Part shown: positions 1-8,396 of the stretch, piece after piece
How positions within the stretch are numbered: position 1 is the stretch's first letter
Layout: each line of letters starts with the position of its first letter
Assembly (NCBI GenBank): GCA_038235275.1
Contig: JBBSUC010000007.1
Location: 62,001-126,000 of the forward strand
Length of the DNA stretch: 64,000 nucleotides
Direction: 5' to 3'
Source: Persicitalea sp038235275
GTDB lineage: Bacteria > Bacteroidota > Bacteroidia > Cytophagales > Spirosomataceae
The notes under the pieces: model-generated
What the model was told of the DNA's origin: nothing
Seen by the model: only the letters and a program-made list of their open reading frames with translations
The model's database searches: none
Made by a program: the position numbers and the translations under genes

Positions 1-1047
1 ATCTATGCGGGCGGTGGCGGCATCAATCTCAGCGCGGGCATCCCCACCTCGCCCGAGGCGCTCAAAGCCTGGGACGATTGGGTGACCACATTGGTAACCC
101 GCTATCAAGGCAAAGTAAAGGAGTGGGAGATTTGGAACGAGCCCAACTTTGGCGACAACGAAATAAACCTGCCCGAAGCAGTAGCCGACCTCAACATCCG
201 AACCGCCGAAATCATCAAGCGGATTCAGCCCGCCGCCAAAATTTCCGGCCTGGCGATGGGACACATCGACCTGGATTATGCCGATGCCTTTTTCAAGTAT
301 ATCCATAAAAAAGGCAAGATGGGTCTGTTCGACAACGTGACCTACCACGACTACGTCTATAATCCCGACGCCAACTACAACCGGGTGGCCGACTTGCGGC
401 GGGTGCTGGATCGTTATGCCCCGGCGGTAAAGCTCCGGCAGGGCGAAAACGGCTCCCCCTCGTTCTCGGGGGGTGGACGCGGTGCCCTGGGCGACTACGA
501 CTGGTCGGAAGTGTCGCAGGCCAAGTGGAACACGCGCCGGATGCTGGGCGATTTGGGCCACGACATCGAGTCCAGTATTCTGGGCATCATCGACATGAAC
601 TATGGCGTCCTGAGCGGCGGGCCGATCCGGCGACTGAACGTGAAGGGGTTGCTCGAATCCGATTCCACCAAGCGGGTGGTGCGCCCCAAGTTGGTGTACT
701 ACGCCATGCAGAATGTCGCCTCGGTTTTTGACGATAACCTGGTACGAATCAAAAACCTGCACGACACCCACAACATCAACGCGAAAGTGGCTCCCGACGA
801 AGTAAAGTACAACAAGGGTACCGATCGCAGTCTGGCGGTGTACGGTTACGCGCACAAAATCTCGAAAAAACAGGTATTCGCGATCTGGAGCGACGAAGCC
901 ATTCCCTCCGATTCCAACGTGACCCGAAACCTCAATTTCACGGTCATCAACGGGAATTTTGACCAACCGGTCTATGTCGATATCCTCACGGGGGGCGTCT
1001 ATGAAATTCCGGCCAGCCAGTGGAGCAAAAAGGAAAATGTCTTCTAG
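1..1047 (+). CDS. GH39-like glycoside hydrolase, 5' end outside the window
   Basis: The frame is open from the first base, so the start codon lies upstream. It encodes the C-terminal ~348 residues of a clan GH-A retaining glycosidase, paralogous to the genes at 4526 and 9557. The acid/base motif EIWNEPNFG is visible near 130-155 and the nucleophile motif RQGENGSPS near 436-462. Paralogues carry secretion signals, so this enzyme is probably exported to attack a uronate-containing glycan; the exact substrate is not readable. The TAG at 1045 is probably premature: the same frame continues with a tail matching the paralogues' C-termini (next entry). Family confidence is good; specificity is unknown. 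Confidence 0.85.
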   Translation: MYAGGGGINLSAGIPTSPEALKAWDDWVTTLVTRYQGKVKEWEIWNEPNFGDNEINLPEAVADLNIRTAEIIKRIQPAAKISGLAMGHIDLDYADAFFKYIHKKGKMGLFDNVTYHDYVYNPDANYNRVADLRRVLDRYAPAVKLRQGENGSPSFSGGGRGALGDYDWSEVSQAKWNTRRMLGDLGHDIESSILGIIDMNYGVLSGGPIRRLNVKGLLESDSTKRVVRPKLVYYAMQNVASVFDDNLVRIKNLHDTHNINAKVAPDEVKYNKGTDRSLAVYGYAHKISKKQVFAIWSDEAIPSDSNVTRNLNFTVINGNFDQPVYVDILTGGVYEIPASQWSKKENVF

Positions 1048-1119
1048 TTCAAGAATATTCCGATTTACGATGCTCCGATCTTAATTGCGGATAAATCGGT
1101 TTTAACGATAAAGCTATGA
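1048..1119 (+). pseudogene. In-frame C-terminal tail beyond the TAG of the GH39-like gene
   Basis: Reading on after the TAG gives 23 codons, beginning FKNIPIYDAPILIADKS, then TGA at 1117-1119. This aligns with the ends of the paralogues (SGIPVSDYPVVVAEKG and RELPLRDYPLLIMEKK). The upstream gene therefore most simply lost its last strand by CAG-to-TAG mutation; readthrough cannot be excluded. Confidence 0.6.
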
Positions 1120-1290
1120 AGCACTACTAGTTGAAATACTTACAGCCTCAATTACGCTTTTGGCGTTAGTCAACCAGGCAAAGCCCATACAGACTAGGCC
1201 TGGAGGAGAATCGGTGAATTCAAAACCCGCGACGCCAATTTACGGCATCACGATATACAACCAGGAGAATGATGAAAATTAACGACCCAA
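1116..1290 (+). pseudogene. Remnant of a further GH39-like gene (5' end)
   Basis: This short stretch resembles the start of the gene at 4526 but is broken. One frame reads ITLLALVNQAKPIQT, like that gene's signal peptide end (SLVNPTLAQT). Another frame reads GEFKTRDAN, matching its mature start, and 20 bases (TTCAAAACCCGCGACGCCAA) are identical at 1219-1238. At least one frameshift and an early stop separate the pieces. It is most likely what is left of a fourth tandem paralogue. Confidence 0.55.
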
Positions 1291-1293
1291 TGA

Positions 1294-1434
1294 CGCCACT
1301 GCGGGCTGTCGGAACACCGCTGGCTGGGATATATTGAATTGCGAAAAAATCCGTATTTCGAAACGCACCATAAACACGGCGTTCCTGATTCTTACTTAAT
1401 TCTACAATCCTATTTTGTTAAGTACTGCATATGA
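1294..1434 (+). other. Unrecognised open stretch before the sulfatase
   Basis: An open frame without a start runs for about 46 codons (it includes YIELRKNPYFETHHKHGVP) and its stop overlaps the sulfatase ATG. The composition looks protein-like, but the family was not recognised. It may be the tail of a deleted gene, or only the sulfatase leader. Confidence 0.2.
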
Positions 1435-2930
1435 ATAGATTGTTCGCTACAACAGTGATACTTACTGTATTACTTATCGGATTTACACCGAAAGAAACTG
1501 GACAGAAGCCCAGGAAAGCAAACCTCGTGTTCATCCTGACCGACGAGCAGCGATTCGACACGTCCGCCCCCTATGGCAACGAAAAAATCCAAACTCCCAA
1601 TCTGAATCAGTTGGGGCAAGAGGCCGTCACCTTTAGTCGGGCTTACGTCACGCAGCCAGTGTGTTCGCCCGCCAGGTCGTCATTGCTGACGGGTCTGTAT
1701 CCCCATACCTCCGGAGTCACCTACAACAATATAGATTTGCCGACACAGGTGAAAACCCTGCCGGAAATTGTCAAGACCGCTTACCCCGAATACATTTCTG
1801 CTTACATCGGGAAGTGGCATCTCGGCCGTGAATTTGCCATTGGTCATGGTTTCGATCGGCGCGTCTCCACCGAAGATGAGTACACCGATGCGGAGAGTGG
1901 AAAGTTCAGTGATTATTACCACTTCCTGAAAGCCCGGGGCCACGACCTGGGAAGTAGACAAAAAAACGTTTCCAAACGGTCATTCGTCTCCAACCTTCCT
2001 TACGAAAACTCGAAATCAAAATTCATGGAAGCCCGTGCCATTGAGTTCATCGAGGAGAACCGCGACAAACCGTTCATTTTGTACCTGGGTTTTCTCGAAC
2101 CCCATTCGCCCATAAATGGCCCCTTCAATAAAACCCATGACGAAGTTCCCATTCGGCTGAATGCCGCCCAAAAAGTACAGCCCGATGAAAGCGACCCCAT
2201 GAGCTATCGGATCAATGCCGCCAACACCAAAGTTGATTCCCAAAGCATTGTTCGCGACACGCGCAATTACTGGGGCCTGGTCCATCAGGTTGACCTCAGT
2301 GTGGGTAGGATCAGGCAAAAGCTCAAAGAATTAGGGCTGGAAGAAAATACCATTCTGGTCTACACCAGTGAACACGGTAATATGTTGGGCGAACATCACA
2401 TGATGTACAAAAGCGTAATGTACGAAGGGGCCACCAGAGTGCCTTTGTTCCTGAAAGCACCGGGTGTCGAAGCCCGGAAAATAAGTCGCGCAGTAAGCCA
2501 GATCGATCTGGTGCCTACCCTGCTCGACCTGATGCAGGTACGGGTGCCGGAAAACCTGCCGGGAAAATCACTATTACCTTTAATGAAGGGCCGGAACACC
2601 CCCGTCCGGTCGGTTTTTATGGAGTGGAATGCTACGCCGGAAGACCAGATCATTGGGAAGCCCCCCTGCCTGCCTGAGCTGACGACGACTGAATGCCACG
2701 ATTATTTTTACCGGACCCTATTCCGGTCGGTCGTCCAGGACGGCTGGAAGCTTAACCTAAATGCAAACGGTAAAGATAAGTCCCAGCTTTTCAACCTGAC
2801 CAGCGACCCACATGAACTGCATAACTTATTTTATGACAAAACTTATTCGGGGCAGGTGAATAAGTTGTATTTAAAACTGAAAGCCTGGCAAGCTGCCACT
2901 AACGATACGGTAAAAATTAGCTTAGACTAA
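1431..2930 (+). CDS. Arylsulfatase-type sulfatase (formylglycine-dependent)
   Basis: This 499-residue protein is predicted to hydrolyse sulfate esters, probably removing sulfate from the glycan handled by this locus. An N-terminal hydrophobic segment (residues 1-19) suggests export. The signature C78-S-P-A-R-S-S-L-L-T-G marks Cys78 for conversion to formylglycine. The metal-site start (ILTDEQR, 35-41) and the GKWHLG motif (127-132) are present. The late metal motif reads TSEHG (312-316) where most relatives have TSDHG/N, an Asp-to-Glu change at a usual calcium ligand. It lies 26 nt before the next gene on the same strand. Family certain; substrate unknown. Confidence 0.9.
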   Translation: MNRLFATTVILTVLLIGFTPKETGQKPRKANLVFILTDEQRFDTSAPYGNEKIQTPNLNQLGQEAVTFSRAYVTQPVCSPARSSLLTGLYPHTSGVTYNNIDLPTQVKTLPEIVKTAYPEYISAYIGKWHLGREFAIGHGFDRRVSTEDEYTDAESGKFSDYYHFLKARGHDLGSRQKNVSKRSFVSNLPYENSKSKFMEARAIEFIEENRDKPFILYLGFLEPHSPINGPFNKTHDEVPIRLNAAQKVQPDESDPMSYRINAANTKVDSQSIVRDTRNYWGLVHQVDLSVGRIRQKLKELGLEENTILVYTSEHGNMLGEHHMMYKSVMYEGATRVPLFLKAPGVEARKISRAVSQIDLVPTLLDLMQVRVPENLPGKSLLPLMKGRNTPVRSVFMEWNATPEDQIIGKPPCLPELTTTECHDYFYRTLFRSVVQDGWKLNLNANGKDKSQLFNLTSDPHELHNLFYDKTYSGQVNKLYLKLKAWQAATNDTVKISLD

Positions 2931-2956
2931 ATTTTAACAGCAATAGATTTAGAACA

Positions 2957-4483
2957 ATGCCCGACCGAAGAACTTTTCTGGCTCAGATCGCAAGTAGCGG
3001 ATTAGCACTCACTGTGCTTCCGCCCAGGTACGCGACGACCGTAGCTGGACCGGCATTAGGATTCGACTATCTTCCCTTACAACCAGTTAAGGGAACTCCG
3101 TCGGCGCTACCAGTACCGTCGGGAAAGCGGGTACCTTTTGGCTGGAGGTACTTTACCCTGGCGACGGGAGAGCAGGGTCTGGTGCTGGAAGTAGGAAAGT
3201 TGGCTGGAAAATACGCAGGTACCCCTCGCCTGCGGCTTATGGTGGCATTGGATACCCGCGACGAGCGGGAGGTAGAGGTGAGCCTGGCCAAGACGGGAGA
3301 GAAAATAGGGACACTTTCTATTTGGTACGCCAGCGCCTTACAATTGTTTGAATGTGAATTACAAACGAGTCTGGATAAGCTGCAAAAACAGGGTTTGCGA
3401 TTACGCCTGGCGGAGGGTCGAGAGCCAATGTACTTCATGGCCACTACTCCGCAAACGGGTTCGCACTTGGGTATAGCTGGAGGTAATCCAGGCGATCCTG
3501 CGGCAGGAGCGGCTTCCCGGTCATTTCTAAGTACCTTTTGTTCGCTGCGTTCATTGCACCCCTTTGGGTGGATGGAGGGGTGTAGTTTGGACGGCTTGCT
3601 GGCCTTACGCCAGTCTGGACGTTTTGAGGCGGCCAGGGCGGCACTGGATTCGCACTTAAAGCTTTTCGTTCCCGACAATAAAAACCTCGTTTACGAAAAT
3701 CCGAATACCCAGCCTTCTGATAATCAGTTCAATAATGTAGAGTCTGGATTGCCTTTTGTGGCCATTGTTGAAAAGTACCCTGAGCACCCATCCATCAAGC
3801 TGTTCACGGATTTTTGTGAAAGTCGGATTGAAAACGGGCAGACGAAGGGCGAATCGATTACTACCGAAGGATGCTACACATTGGCTTATCCGTTAGCGGT
3901 GGTAGCCAGGGCTACGGGCCAGCGAGCGTTAAACGAGTACGCACTCATAGAGCTGGAAGAGCGTATCAAGTACCTGACCGACGACCAGGCGGTGTACCAG
4001 CGGGCCTCCAAAGACGGCAGTACCAAAGGGTTTCGGAACTGGGGACGGGGCTATACCTGGTTTTTGCTCGGGTTGGTCCGCACCGCTACGGTCATTGGGG
4101 AAGACAAGGCATTCGCGCAGGATGCGCGAATGAAAAGAATACGAGAAGCTTATGTCTATTACGCGCAGCTTGCGCTTCAGCATCAACAGCCCGACCACGG
4201 CTGGCGCGGGTACCTCGATCTCCCGGAAACCCCGTACGACGCCTCCGCGACGGCCGGCCTCGGCGCGGCATTGCTATACGGCCAACGAGCCGACTGGCTG
4301 CCGGAACTACCCGAAAAGTACCTGGTGGACATTCGGCTGCGGCTGGAAAAAAGCCTCACCCCCGATGGCTTTCTGACGGGTAGTTGCCAGATCAACCGCG
4401 GCGGGGAGACTTTGCAAAAGAGCAGCTACCGGGTTATTTCCCAGTACGTGATGGGTCTGATGGCGCATCTTTATACCATTTAG
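2957..4483 (+). CDS. Exported GH88/GH105-like (alpha/alpha)6-toroid protein
   Basis: The 508-residue protein starts with a twin-arginine-like signal (RRTFLAQIASSGLALTVLPP). Residues ~35-190 form a beta-rich region of unknown family. From ~200 on the sequence has helical-toroid features of unsaturated uronyl hydrolases: NWGRGYTWFLLGLV near residue 360 resembles the GRG-W-W segment, and a GWRGYLDLP...ETPYDASATAGL stretch near 415-435 resembles their conserved end. Such enzymes remove the 4,5-unsaturated uronic acid left by lyases, which fits the secreted beta-helix protein and uronate genes nearby. The match is remote and the catalytic Asp was not assigned with certainty. Confidence 0.6.
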   Translation: MPDRRTFLAQIASSGLALTVLPPRYATTVAGPALGFDYLPLQPVKGTPSALPVPSGKRVPFGWRYFTLATGEQGLVLEVGKLAGKYAGTPRLRLMVALDTRDEREVEVSLAKTGEKIGTLSIWYASALQLFECELQTSLDKLQKQGLRLRLAEGREPMYFMATTPQTGSHLGIAGGNPGDPAAGAASRSFLSTFCSLRSLHPFGWMEGCSLDGLLALRQSGRFEAARAALDSHLKLFVPDNKNLVYENPNTQPSDNQFNNVESGLPFVAIVEKYPEHPSIKLFTDFCESRIENGQTKGESITTEGCYTLAYPLAVVARATGQRALNEYALIELEERIKYLTDDQAVYQRASKDGSTKGFRNWGRGYTWFLLGLVRTATVIGEDKAFAQDARMKRIREAYVYYAQLALQHQQPDHGWRGYLDLPETPYDASATAGLGAALLYGQRADWLPELPEKYLVDIRLRLEKSLTPDGFLTGSCQINRGGETLQKSSYRVISQYVMGLMAHLYTI

Positions 4484-4525
4484 TTTTACAAAAAAGTAAA
4501 GAAAAACTTTCACTTAGATTTCCGT

Positions 4526-5941
4526 ATGAACACTCTTCAAAGATTATTTTTATTCTGCTTCCTGTCTTCGCTATCGCTGGTTAACCCAACGCTTGCCCAA
4601 ACCGATTACACCTGGAAGCAACTCGGCGAGTTCAAAACCCGCGACGCCAAAGACATCGAGTCTAGTACCTGGTCCATTGGGGGCGAGACGATGGACCGCG
4701 ACTACACCGACTACCAGTCCTACAAAAAGTACCTCGGCCCACTGGGGGCCAAGCGCATCCGCTTACAGGGCGGCTGGGCCCGCACCGAAAAGGTAAAAGG
4801 CCAGTACGATTTCGGCTGGCTCGACGCCGTGATTCCCGATGCTGCCGCGCGGGGCGTCGCACCCTGGGTGGAGCTATCGTACGGAAACCCCATTTACGAA
4901 GGCGGCGGCGAAGCCAAACTAGCGGGCCACATCCCCACGGGAAAAGAGGCGCTGACCGCCTGGGACAACTGGGTACGGGCAATGGTGACGCGCTACAAGG
5001 GCCAGGTACCCGAGTGGGAAATCTGGAACGAGCCGGATCTTAACAAGGAGCATACCGGGAAAGAAATTGGTGAGTTCTACCTCCGCACGGCCAAAATTGT
5101 GAAGGAAATCCAGCCCGACGCCCGGCTCATCGCGCTGGGGATGGCGAGCGTTACCAAACTGGACTTTATGAGTGATTTTCTGGACTACCTCAAAGCGAAC
5201 GACGGCCTGAAATATGTGGATGTACTTACCTACCACGGCTACGCGCCCAACCCAAATACCTCATACCCGCAGATCGAGAAATTGCGTGAGCTGGTGTGGA
5301 GCTACAAAAGTGACATCGAATTCATGCAGGGCGAAAACGGCGCACCTTCCACCCCAAAGGCCGTGACCATCGGTGCTTTACGGGCTTGGGACTGGTCGGA
5401 ATTGATGCAAGCCAAGTGGGATCTGCGCCGGATGCTCGGCGACCACGGACGAGGTATCGCCACCAATCTGTTCACGATCAGCGACATTCACTACGCCGCC
5501 GGTGATCACATGGTAGGCGTCAATACCAAAGGCATCCTGAAAACGAATCCTGACAAAACTATCGAACGCCCTAAACTAGCCTACAAAGCCGCCCAAAATA
5601 TCTTCTCGCTCTTCGACAGTCAGGTCGAGTTGCAGAAGGACAACCTCGCTACCTCCGACGGAACCGACCAGTCGATTTTTACCTATAAAAAAGACGGCAA
5701 ACCCCTAATCACAATCTGGCAAAACGAAGCAAAGCCGGAGGATATCTACCAACCTAAAATGACCACGGTAACCATAAAAGGCCAAATGAAAAACCCTGTG
5801 CTGTTTGATCTCATTACTGGAAAAATCTATGAAATCCCGAAAAACAATTGCAAGAAAGTAGGCGGTAACACGCAGATCAGCGGCATTCCGGTATCGGATT
5901 ATCCGGTAGTTGTGGCGGAGAAAGGAGAGTTTATCAAGTAA
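4526..5941 (+). CDS. GH39-like secreted glycoside hydrolase
   Basis: The 471-residue protein has a clear signal peptide (cut after NPTLAQ, ~25). The (beta/alpha)8 barrel of clan GH-A follows. Acid/base E169 sits in EIWNEPD and the nucleophile E270 in FMQGENGAPS; a small beta domain closes the C-terminus (VVVAEKGEF). Relatives act on beta-linked xylosyl or uronyl residues, but specificity cannot be read here. It is a paralogue of the genes at 1 and 9557. Its 3' end overlaps the convergent vapC-like gene by 8 nt. Confidence 0.85.
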   Translation: MNTLQRLFLFCFLSSLSLVNPTLAQTDYTWKQLGEFKTRDAKDIESSTWSIGGETMDRDYTDYQSYKKYLGPLGAKRIRLQGGWARTEKVKGQYDFGWLDAVIPDAAARGVAPWVELSYGNPIYEGGGEAKLAGHIPTGKEALTAWDNWVRAMVTRYKGQVPEWEIWNEPDLNKEHTGKEIGEFYLRTAKIVKEIQPDARLIALGMASVTKLDFMSDFLDYLKANDGLKYVDVLTYHGYAPNPNTSYPQIEKLRELVWSYKSDIEFMQGENGAPSTPKAVTIGALRAWDWSELMQAKWDLRRMLGDHGRGIATNLFTISDIHYAAGDHMVGVNTKGILKTNPDKTIERPKLAYKAAQNIFSLFDSQVELQKDNLATSDGTDQSIFTYKKDGKPLITIWQNEAKPEDIYQPKMTTVTIKGQMKNPVLFDLITGKIYEIPKNNCKKVGGNTQISGIPVSDYPVVVAEKGEFIK

Positions 5942-6377
5942 TCATAGGATTGATCACTTGATAACCTAATTTGGAAACGAAACCAGCGAAAGGCGTATCC
6001 GCTGTCACGAAGGCCCAATCTGTTTCTTCCAATAATCGAAAAGAAGAAAAATGAAGTGCGTCCAGAGTGCGGATTGGATAATTCATTCCTTCGATTTTTA
6101 AAAGGGACTCGGCATCGTACAAGACCAAAGAATTCAACGGCTGAATGTGAAATGATTGGGTAGATTTTTCAAAGCCGGAAATAGCCTTTTGCACCTGAGA
6201 TTCGGAAAGTTCCCGATTTCGAAGCCGACGAAACAAAGCACTATAAAATTCAACTTTGAAAAGTTCAGAAATCCAAACAGTGTTCGAGACGCTCTCAACC
6301 AATTGTTCCACCTTTCCTGTACCAATCTCGGGTAGGTAGTATTTGACTAAAGCAGATGTATCGAAGAACAGATTCAT
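5934..6377 (-). CDS. PIN-domain ribonuclease toxin (VapC-type)
   Basis: A 147-residue PIN-domain protein with the expected acidic residues D6 (FFDTSALVKYY), E43, D106 (TLDALHF) and D127 (VTADTPF), which bind Mg2+ for RNA cleavage. It overlaps the upstream small gene by 4 nt (ATGA), the usual arrangement of translationally coupled toxin-antitoxin pairs. As the toxin it would cut specific RNAs when the antitoxin is lost. It is inserted antisense inside the polysaccharide locus and converges on the GH39-like gene. Confidence 0.85.
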   Translation of the reverse strand: MNLFFDTSALVKYYLPEIGTGKVEQLVESVSNTVWISELFKVEFYSALFRRLRNRELSESQVQKAISGFEKSTQSFHIQPLNSLVLYDAESLLKIEGMNYPIRTLDALHFSSFRLLEETDWAFVTADTPFAGFVSKLGYQVINPMIT

Positions 6378-6583
6378 AGCCTTTCAGCGCGAGCGTCCAG
6401 AATATCTTCTGAAAGGCTACCCGTCAGTCCTTTTAAGGCTTCTCTCACTTGCAGATGTGCGTCGTTCGGAATAGTTTGGTGATTAGAAGGACGTTTCTGC
6501 AATAAGTCAATATAGCCGTACACAAGCATGAGTTCTTCTGAATCCAGCTTGTTGATTTGCTCTATAATTTGATCTCTAAGCAT
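6374..6583 (-). CDS. Antitoxin partner of the PIN-domain toxin
   Basis: This 69-residue protein begins with a helical segment (MLRDQIIEQINKLDSEEL...VYGYIDLLQKR) typical of antitoxins paired with PIN toxins in Bacteroidota and cyanobacteria. Its C-terminal part would wrap the toxin. It precedes and overlaps the toxin by 4 nt. No AbrB or RHH domain is obvious, so the call rests mainly on context. TAACTTTG just upstream is a plausible promoter. Confidence 0.7.
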   Translation of the reverse strand: MLRDQIIEQINKLDSEELMLVYGYIDLLQKRPSNHQTIPNDAHLQVREALKGLTGSLSEDILDARAERL

Positions 6584-6606
6584 GGTCTGATCAGTTAGTT
6601 CTAATT

Positions 6607-6614
6607 CAAAGTTA
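6607..6614 (-). promoter_or_regulatory. Candidate -7 box for the toxin-antitoxin pair
   Basis: TAACTTTG on the minus strand matches the Bacteroidota -7 consensus TAnnTTTG, 24 nt before the antitoxin ATG. The -33 element is weak. Confidence 0.35.
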
Positions 6615-6701
6615 AGCAGAAAATCAGTATCAACTATTTTTCAACACCCTTAAATCTAGCCGAAAGCCGACGGCTGACAGCTGATCGCCCAGCCCCCAAC
6701 C

Positions 6702-8396
6702 ATGACTTCACTCGTTACCCTCGATTACGTCGCCATCGTCCTATACCTCGTCCTTATGGCGGGCATCGGCTTGTTTTTCAAGTGGTATGTCAAGGATTTG
6801 AACGCCTATACCAAAGGCTCGGGGGCGTTGCCGTGGGTGGCGGCTGGCATTAGCAACTTCATGGCGCTATTCAGTACCTTCATTTTTGTGGCCTACGCGG
6901 GCATCGCCTATGAACACGGGCTGGTGTCGGTGACGGTACTGCTGAGTACGGTACCCGCCTGCCTCATCGCTGCTGTCGCGTTCGCCTCCAAGTGGCGGCG
7001 CTCCGACGTTTCTACGCCCGTTGAGTACCTCGAAACCCGTTTCAACGCCTCGCTGCGGCAGACGGTCGGCTGGGTGGGCATTCTGATGCGGATTTTGGAC
7101 AATACGGTTCGGCTCTACGCCATCGGCATTTTCCTGACCGCCGTCACGCCGCTTTCGCTACCCATGTCCATGATTATTTCCTCGGTCATCGTCATTACTT
7201 TCACCCTTTACGGCGGACTGTGGGCGGTTTCGATCATGGGGACGGTGCAGTTTATCATCCTGCTCTTCACGTCGATCATGCTCTTCTGGCTGTCGCTGGA
7301 TCACATCGGCGGCTTTGCGGTCATTGCGGAGAAAGTTCCCGATCACCTCGACTGGTTCAACGGGCCGAAGGGGCAGATTTTCTGGCTGAGTGTGTATTAC
7401 CTGATGGTTATTATCAAATACAACGAGAACTGGACTTTCATCCAGCGGTTTTACTCGGTGCGCGACGAGAGCGAAGCCCGCAAAGTCGGCTACCTCACCG
7501 CCGCTCTTTTCCTGATAACACCCATCATTTTCCTGGTGCCGCCCATTGTGAGCCGGATCCTCATGCCCGACCTGCCGGACAAGGAAATGGCCTACGTCGC
7601 CATATCGAGTATGCTGCTGCCGCCCGGCCTGATGGGCGTGATGATCGCCTCCATGTTCGCAGCCACCATGTCGTCGCTCAACGCTGAATATAACGTGGTG
7701 GCCAGTGTGCTATCGAAAGATGTGTACCAAAGGCTCATCGACAAAAACGCTACCGACAAGCAGTTGTTGCTGGTCGCCAAGATCGCCTCCGTACTGGTGG
7801 GGCTGTTGGTACTACTCGGGGCGCTGTTCATCAGCGATTTTGGCGGGGCTTTCGAGGCCAACAAACTGTTTACGGGAATTTTCGCCATTCCGGTAGGGGT
7901 ACCACTGGTGCTGGGCATCGTGAATAAGAAAGCTACGCCGCGCGGGGCTATGCTCACGGTAATTGTAGGCGCGTTGACCGGAATTATTTTAAACGCCATG
8001 CCCGCTTATTTTTCCTGGGAAATGGCGACGACGATCGAGATTATCGTCTGCCTGGTGATTTTCTACGCCTCAGGTTTGCAGAACTACGGTAACCCCGCCT
8101 ACCTCGCGCGGGTGGATGACTTGTTTATAAAACTGAATACTCCCATCGTTGACAAACCATCGGTGGACAAGGATTTTGAACACGCTCTGAAATACCTCTA
8201 CGCCATTTCCCTCGCCTTCGCTGCCCTGCTGTTCATCGGCATGGGGCTGCTCTACTACGACCAACTCAGCGGAGCGCTCTCTATCGCTTCGGGCCTGGTA
8301 TGTCTGTTTATTGGGGCGGTGATTTGGTGGTGGAAGAAAAAGGAATTTTTACCTAAAAACCTTAAAAATGCAGAATCCCGGCTACCAACGCATTAA
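6702..8396 (+). CDS. Sodium:solute symporter (SSS family)
   Basis: This 564-residue protein has about 13-14 hydrophobic membrane segments from residue 8 on, with the SSS-like N-terminus (LDYVAIVLYLVLMAGIGL) and a soluble loop near 480-500. It would import a small organic solute with Na+ across the inner membrane; the uronate genes downstream suggest a uronic acid or short uronide. It overlaps the next gene by 29 nt, indicating translational coupling. Confidence 0.85.
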   Translation: MTSLVTLDYVAIVLYLVLMAGIGLFFKWYVKDLNAYTKGSGALPWVAAGISNFMALFSTFIFVAYAGIAYEHGLVSVTVLLSTVPACLIAAVAFASKWRRSDVSTPVEYLETRFNASLRQTVGWVGILMRILDNTVRLYAIGIFLTAVTPLSLPMSMIISSVIVITFTLYGGLWAVSIMGTVQFIILLFTSIMLFWLSLDHIGGFAVIAEKVPDHLDWFNGPKGQIFWLSVYYLMVIIKYNENWTFIQRFYSVRDESEARKVGYLTAALFLITPIIFLVPPIVSRILMPDLPDKEMAYVAISSMLLPPGLMGVMIASMFAATMSSLNAEYNVVASVLSKDVYQRLIDKNATDKQLLLVAKIASVLVGLLVLLGALFISDFGGAFEANKLFTGIFAIPVGVPLVLGIVNKKATPRGAMLTVIVGALTGIILNAMPAYFSWEMATTIEIIVCLVIFYASGLQNYGNPAYLARVDDLFIKLNTPIVDKPSVDKDFEHALKYLYAISLAFAALLFIGMGLLYYDQLSGALSIASGLVCLFIGAVIWWWKKKEFLPKNLKNAESRLPTH

